A stretch of DNA of 13,104 nt from Hepatocystis sp. ex Piliocolobus tephrosceles (lineage: Eukaryota; Apicomplexa; Aconoidasida; Haemosporida; Plasmodiidae), in the NCBI GenBank assembly GCA_902459845.2, contig CABPSV020000484.1, positions 1 through 13,104 of the forward strand, read 5' to 3'. This document shows positions 9,061 through 13,104 of the stretch, piece after piece. The stretch's first letter is position 1. The number at the start of each line of letters is the position of its first letter. The position numbers and the translations under genes were made by a program. The notes below the pieces were generated by a model that made no database searches, was not told the DNA's origin, and saw only the letters and a program-made list of their open reading frames with translations.

Positions 9061-9134
9061 GTTGTATAAATTGTGTTATACTACAGTTAATATATTAAAA
9101 ATATTAAATAGTAAACTGTAGTACTCTTTACAAC
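9061..9134 (+). ncRNA. Imperfect hairpin with internal loop, possible small RNA
   Basis: An upper stem of 10 perfect pairs joins TACTACAGTT (9079-9088) to AACTGTAGTA (9114-9123) across a 25-nt loop. A lower stem of 6 pairs joins GTTGTA (9061-9066) to TACAAC (9129-9134). The asymmetric internal loop has 12 nt on the left and 5 on the right. An ACA follows the base by a few bases. This is the shape of a single H/ACA-type hairpin with a guide pocket, and it lies ~250 bp upstream of a C/D snoRNA array on the same strand. It could equally be a chance or transposon-derived inverted repeat. The strand is assumed. Confidence 0.25.
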
Positions 9135-9383
9135 ATTTTACATCGAACTTAAGTAGTAGTTGTTATTCTTTACTTAATAATACATATATGTATATGTTTT
9201 TTTTTATGCTGTATATATATGTACATATGCAATTACATATATGTCCTCGCGTAAATCTATCAATCATATAAGTATTTTTTATAAAATTATATACACAAGT
9301 ATGTATAACTATAACATATATGTAGTTAGAACAAAAATAAATTGTTAAAAACATAAAAGGTTTTTTTTTTTTTTTTATTAATT

Positions 9384-9475
9384 TTATTTTCAATGATGAA
9401 CTTTTTTTAATTATAGACAAGCATATGTCTGATTAAAATTTTTATGATGATAAATTATATTATCTGAGAAAATAA
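9384..9475 (+). ncRNA. Box C/D snoRNA copy 1, U27/snR74 type (18S rRNA guide)
   Basis: This RNA would guide 2'-O-methylation of 18S rRNA in the nucleolus. Box C ATGATGA is at 9393-9399, D' CTGA at 9429-9432, C' ATGATGA at 9444-9450 and D CTGA at 9464-9467. The terminal stem TTATTTTC (9384-9391) pairs perfectly with GAAAATAA (9468-9475). The predicted length of 92 nt fits the class. Upstream of D', AGACAAGCATATG (9415-9427) is complementary to CATATGCTTGTCT in the conserved 5' domain of 18S rRNA. The fifth base before D' (T9424) faces the adenosine that is A27 in human and A28 in yeast, the target of SNORD27 and snR74. The 13 nt before box D are all A/T and unlikely to guide. No host gene is visible, so the copies may be made from one precursor. 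Confidence 0.88.
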
Positions 9476-9565
9476 CATTAATAAAAAAAAGTAAAATAAT
9501 TACATAAAGTAAAATAGTTACATCGGGAAAAATAAAAAAAAAAAATGATTATATTTTTATTACTA

Positions 9566-9656
9566 TTATTTTTAATGATGAAATTTTTAAATTAAAGACA
9601 AGCATATGTCTGATTAAAATTTATATGATGATAAATTATATTATCTGAGAAAATAA
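9566..9656 (+). ncRNA. Box C/D snoRNA copy 2, U27/snR74 type
   Basis: Box C ATGATGA at 9575-9581, D' CTGA at 9610-9613, C' ATGATGA at 9625-9631, D CTGA at 9645-9648. The 18S guide AGACAAGCATATG before D' is identical to copy 1. The terminal stem is TTATTTTT (9566-9573) against GAAAATAA (9649-9656), where the innermost pair is a U-G wobble instead of C-G. The 90-nt spacer from copy 1 is AT-rich. It has all parts needed for function. Confidence 0.88.
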
Positions 9657-9758
9657 CATTAATAAAAAAAAGTAAAATAATTACATAAAGTAAAATAATC
9701 ACATAAAGTAAAATAGTTACATTGGAAAAAAAAAAAAATGATTATATTTTTATTACTA

Positions 9759-9849
9759 TTATTTTTAATGATGAAATTTTTAAATTAAAGACAAGCATAT
9801 GTCTGATTAAAATTTATATGATGATATTTTATATTATCTGAAAAAATAA
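9759..9849 (+). ncRNA. Box C/D snoRNA copy 3, U27/snR74 type
   Basis: Box C ATGATGA at 9768-9774, D' CTGA at 9803-9806, C' ATGATGA at 9818-9824, D CTGA at 9838-9841. The guide AGACAAGCATATG is again unchanged. The terminal stem is TTATTTTT (9759-9766) with AAAAATAA (9842-9849), fully paired; the innermost pair is now U-A. The segment between C' and D differs from the other copies (TATTTTATATTAT), consistent with no guide role there. Confidence 0.87.
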
Positions 9850-9893
9850 CATTAATAATAAGAATAAAACAATTACATTGGAAAAAAAAAAAA

Positions 9894-10382
9894 AAAAAAA
9901 AGTATATAAAAAACCAAATAGTCTATATAACTTCAACTTATTCCCCACCCTTTACATATATATATATATATATATATATATACAGCCATGACGAGTATGT
10001 AGATATGTACTTACGCATGTTTCAATGTTCGAATGTAAAAACTTTAATGTTAAATTTTAATATTAGTTGTCAATGTTATGTTTTATCTAGGTTGCAAGCA
10101 AAAAAAAAAAATAATAAAAAAAAAATATATAGATTTTTTTAATTAAAATTTTTATTAATTGTTAAGTCAAAAATGTATTATTTATTATGTCCTAATATAA
10201 ATCGTAATGCTGGTAGGTATATTATTATTAGTAGTAATAAAAGTAATAATAGAAATAAATAAAAAAGTTTTTTTAAAACATTTCGAATGTATAACAGTTT
10301 GTGTTTATAAAAAATTTAAAGTTTTATGGTATAGTGATAAAACAAATATGTTTTTATCGAAAAATGGCTTCATTTTTAAATT

Positions 10383-10433
<51 letters not shown>

Positions 10434-10676
10434 ATTAATCAATTACTTATAAGAACATGTTACGTCAAATAGTATATGGTTATAAGTATGTATATGTTTA
10501 CTTCCTATTATGTTTTCTTGTTTTTTTAAAACAGTTATGTTGTAACATTTTTTTGTAAATTTAGTACTTGGAAAAATTACAATACATAAAAAATAATATA
10601 ATTTAATACATCTGTATATTATTATGTACATGTTAATATAAAATATATTCAGTGCATAATATATGTATAATATCTG

Positions 10677-10713
<37 letters not shown>

Positions 10714-12522
10714 TATTTTATGTTACATTGCCATACATGACCAAAACTACATATTCCAAAATATAAATACAAGTATATTTTTTTTATTATACATTGATAA
10801 ATGTAACGTAGCTAAATTTGAATTTTCAAAAAAGTAAAACATGTATCTATATATAAGTATATATGTTACGAATTGTTATATATAGAATATGTATATATAA
10901 AATATTTCAACATAAATAAAATTAAAAAAAAAAAAAAAAGAATAAGCATACATGATGCGATGCATCGAAAAGTTAATAATTATCCATATGAACATTATAT
11001 ATAACAAACTTTTCATTTTTTATTTATTTATTTATTTTTTTTTTTTATCTTATTAAAAATTTATCACCATTTTGAAAAGTTTATACATACATAAATACAA
11101 GAGTTATATATATATATATATATATAGATATATATATGTTTGTTTACTGTGAAAAATAGTTACAACCCCCCTTACATCACTTTAACAAAATTAATTTTAT
11201 CAAAAAGTTATTATAGCTAGCTAAAATATATATGCATATGCAACCCTTTATATAACTATTTCCAAATTTTAAGTTTTTTTTTATTTGTAAAAAAAAAAAA
11301 ATACTTGTAACGATTGAATAGTTAAACAAAAATAACAAAAACAAAAATGAAAACAAAAACAAAAAAAAAACAAAATGAACATTAAAAAATAAATATATTT
11401 TTTTTTTTTAAATTTTATTTTATTTTATTATTTTTTTAAACTTTATTTTTTTGTTTTAATATTTATTTTAAATTTATTTTTGCAAAAAGCAAAATGCCGA
11501 TTTGAAAAAAATATACATTTCAATTGTTTTAAACATTATTATATATATGTTCATGTTTTACTGATTTTTTTTTCAATTTTTAATATTGATTAAAAGTTTT
11601 GCAAGTAACTTTTTTTTTTATTTTTCTTTTTTATTTAGTTTTTTTTTTGTTTGTTGTAGTATTATATATATGTATATATACCAGTTTGATACTTAAAAAA
11701 AAATTATATACATATATAAACATATATATATATATTATATAAGTACATTTTTTGATATGTTTATTATATAATATATATTTGTGTTTGTGATGCATATTAT
11801 ATAATAAAACATTTTTTTTATATTTATACCGACATATATATTAGTAATAATATACTTTTGTGCTTGTTGATTATGTATATTATTATGTAACATTTTTAAC
11901 ATTACTTAAAAATGTAAAATTATAATAAAGTTTAACTACTTTGTAAATATACATAAATATATGTACATATATATATATATATATATGTGTTATATTTTTT
12001 TTAAGTGTTAAAATTGTATATATAAAAATATATAATAAATTGCCGAACATTAATTCGAAGTAACTTTTATATATTTTTTTTTGCTTTTTTATTTTTTTGT
12101 TATTTTATTGTTGTTGCCATTTAATTTCTTTTAAATATTATTGCTTTAAAAGTACATATACATATACAAATATATATATATGTTTTATTTTGCATTCTTT
12201 TTTTTTTTTTTTATACGTTTTATTTATTACTTATATTAATTAAAAAAAAAACAATAATTGCTTTTATACAATTTTTTTTTTAAACGCATAAAGTATATAC
12301 ATATATATAAAAAAAGATAATATATATATATATATATATGTATACACTTGCAGCATACAATTTTTTTTTGTTTTAAATTCCCTGTACTATTATTTTGTAA
12401 CATTTTTTTTATTTTATTGATTCATCCACGTATTTATAATAGTGTCAAATTTTAGTTTATACATATACACTTACATATATATACATTGTGTCCAAATTAG
12501 TAGTAGTATAAAATAATTAAAC

Positions 12523-12558
<36 letters not shown>

Positions 12559-12568
12559 TATTTACAAA
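9894..12568. other. Intergenic region between the snoRNA array and the right-hand gene
   Basis: About 2.7 kb with no convincing protein gene. It holds (AT)n runs at ~9956-9981, ~10681-10710, ~11105-11126, ~11966-11986, ~12319-12338 and ~12525-12555, A48 at 10384-10431, a perfect palindrome CGATGCATCG at 10958-10967, and many T- and A-runs of 8-15 nt. A possible tiny spliced frame at 10173-10589 is discussed as a finding. The last few hundred bases should be the promoter and 5' UTR of the gene starting at 12569, with (AT)n ending ~14 bp before its ATG. Confidence 0.5.
10384..10431. repeat. Homopolymer A48
   Basis: Forty-eight uninterrupted A's on the plus strand, the same length as the T48 at 3361. 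A plus-strand frame beginning at 10207 runs into it and would end in poly-Lys. I treat that frame as chance. A nucleosome-excluding role is possible but inferred. Confidence 0.9.
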
Positions 12569-13104
12569 ATGAAAACAAAAAAAATAAAACAAAAACCAAA
12601 ACATAAATTATGTTTTGTTGAAAATTTGAATGATTCAGTTAATCCAAATATCAAAAAGAACAGAATAAAAAAAAAACAAAAAACAGATAAAATTTTGTTA
12701 AAAAATAAGAAAAAGAAAGAAGTACAGAAAATATTAAAATTAGCAAAAAAAAAAAATTTAAAAAAAAAGTTTGAAAATAATAATAATTCAGAAGATGATG
12801 ATTATATAAGTGATGACGATTATTATAATGAAAATGATCAATACATAAATGACGAATATAAACAAGAAGCCAATAAATTTTTAAATTTTCATGATGATAG
12901 TGATGTAGAAGAGTATATGAATGACAAAAGTCTTTTAAATCATGTTACTTCTACAATTACTTATCCAAAAAATAATGAAAATTTAGACAATACTCCAGAT
13001 GTAGATCATTTTTTAAATGATTACAATGTACAAATAAGTAACAAAGATCTTAAGCAAGTTGAGCAAAGTGATAATAAGGATAAACCTGAACAAGTAAGTT
13101 ATTT
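12569..13104 (+). CDS. Partial gene: Lys-rich then acidic, probable nuclear/nucleolar protein
   Basis: The frame opens at ATG 12569 (MKTKKIKQKPKHKLCFVENL) and stays open to the window edge, giving 178 complete codons. Residues 1-~68 are strongly basic with several KKKK/KKK clusters that look like nuclear or nucleolar localisation signals. Residues ~73-118 are acidic (NSEDDDYISDDDYYNEND, HDDSDVEEYMND). The rest is Asn/Asp-rich and probably disordered. Such a basic/acidic N-terminal extension is common in ribosome-biogenesis factors and RNA helicases of Plasmodium, but the catalytic part, if any, lies outside the window. I do not recognise the family. CAA|GTAAGTTATTT at 13093/13094 is a good splice donor, so the first exon may end at 13093 (175 codons) and the last residues read here may be intronic. 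Confidence 0.75.
   Translation, partial: MKTKKIKQKPKHKLCFVENLNDSVNPNIKKNRIKKKQKTDKILLKNKKKKEVQKILKLAKKKNLKKKFENNNNSEDDDYISDDDYYNENDQYINDEYKQEANKFLNFHDDSDVEEYMNDKSLLNHVTSTITYPKNNENLDNTPDVDHFLNDYNVQISNKDLKQVEQSDNKDKPEQVSY

Larger units (their letters stand above)
9376..9893 (+). repeat. ~181-193-bp tandem repeat, three units, carrying snoRNAs
   Basis: Three direct copies with period 181 then 193 bp, anchored on GACAAGCATATGTCTGATT at 9416, 9597 and 9790. Similarity continues into the linkers (CATTAATAA...AGTAAAATAATTACATAAA...TTACATTGGAAAA), so whole snoRNA-plus-spacer units were duplicated. The second linker has an extra copy of an 18-bp sub-repeat (AGTAAAATAATTACATAA type), and the third linker is shortened. 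The first copy differs most at its left edge. Confidence 0.93.

Noticed and set aside
9415..9432. AGACA...TGTCT dyad in each 181-bp unit as a protein-binding operator
   Set aside because: The dyad is a by-product of the 18S-complementary guide lying next to the D' box; the snoRNA reading explains every conserved base.
9376..9893. Centromere-type AT repeat array
   Set aside because: Plasmodium centromeres are ~2 kb or longer and nearly pure A+T; this array is ~0.5 kb and its units are explained by C/D snoRNAs.
10207..10434. 75-codon plus-strand frame ending in poly-Lys
   Set aside because: A third of it is the A48 run; the rest is low-complexity Ile/Val/Lys with no recognisable domain, and the overlapping frame offers a different possible exon.
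10958..10967. Perfect palindrome CGATGCATCG
   Set aside because: A single 10-bp palindrome with no second copy or nearby gene feature; not enough to call a regulatory site.

Overview
The window looks like nuclear DNA of a malaria parasite (Plasmodium). It is extremely A+T-rich, with intergenic DNA full of poly(A)/poly(T) tracts and (AT)n microsatellites. It also has short AT-rich introns with GTA...TAG borders, and coding sequence packed with Asn, Lys and Ser low-complexity inserts. Species cannot be fixed from this sequence alone.

Layout. Three protein genes lie on the minus strand in the left 60%. (1) 588-3284 is a single-exon 898-residue membrane protein with one N-terminal C2 domain and two C-terminal hydrophobic hairpins, resembling the MCTP (multiple C2 and transmembrane) family. 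(2) 5451-5995 is a small two-exon gene for an ~82-residue single-pass membrane protein; neither exon is long enough to stand out as an ORF. (3) 6767-7586 is a two-exon gene for 60S ribosomal protein eL36 with an unusual alternating-histidine tail. On the plus strand, a gene starting at 12569 encodes a basic-then-acidic, probably nuclear or nucleolar protein and runs off the right edge.

Between eL36 and that last gene lie about 5 kb without a convincing protein gene. This stretch holds the most interesting element: a tandem triplet of box C/D snoRNAs (9384-9475, 9566-9656, 9759-9849, plus strand). Each copy has C, D', C' and D boxes, a closing terminal stem and an identical 13-nt guide. The guide is complementary to the conserved CATATGCTTGTCT near the 5' end of 18S rRNA. 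The box+5 rule places 2'-O-methylation on the adenosine known as A27 in human (SNORD27/U27) and A28 in yeast (snR74). An imperfect hairpin at 9061-9134 just upstream could be another small RNA.

Other structure: a 23-unit array of exact 10-bp repeats (3751-3980) upstream of the C2-protein gene, a 15-bp in-frame repeat coding DKN[S/G]I inside it, a 12-bp repeat in the intron of the small gene, and 48-nt homopolymer runs at 3361 and 10384. The eL36 gene and the snoRNA array both serve ribosome production, and the rightmost gene might too. This is a loose thematic link, not evidence of co-regulation.
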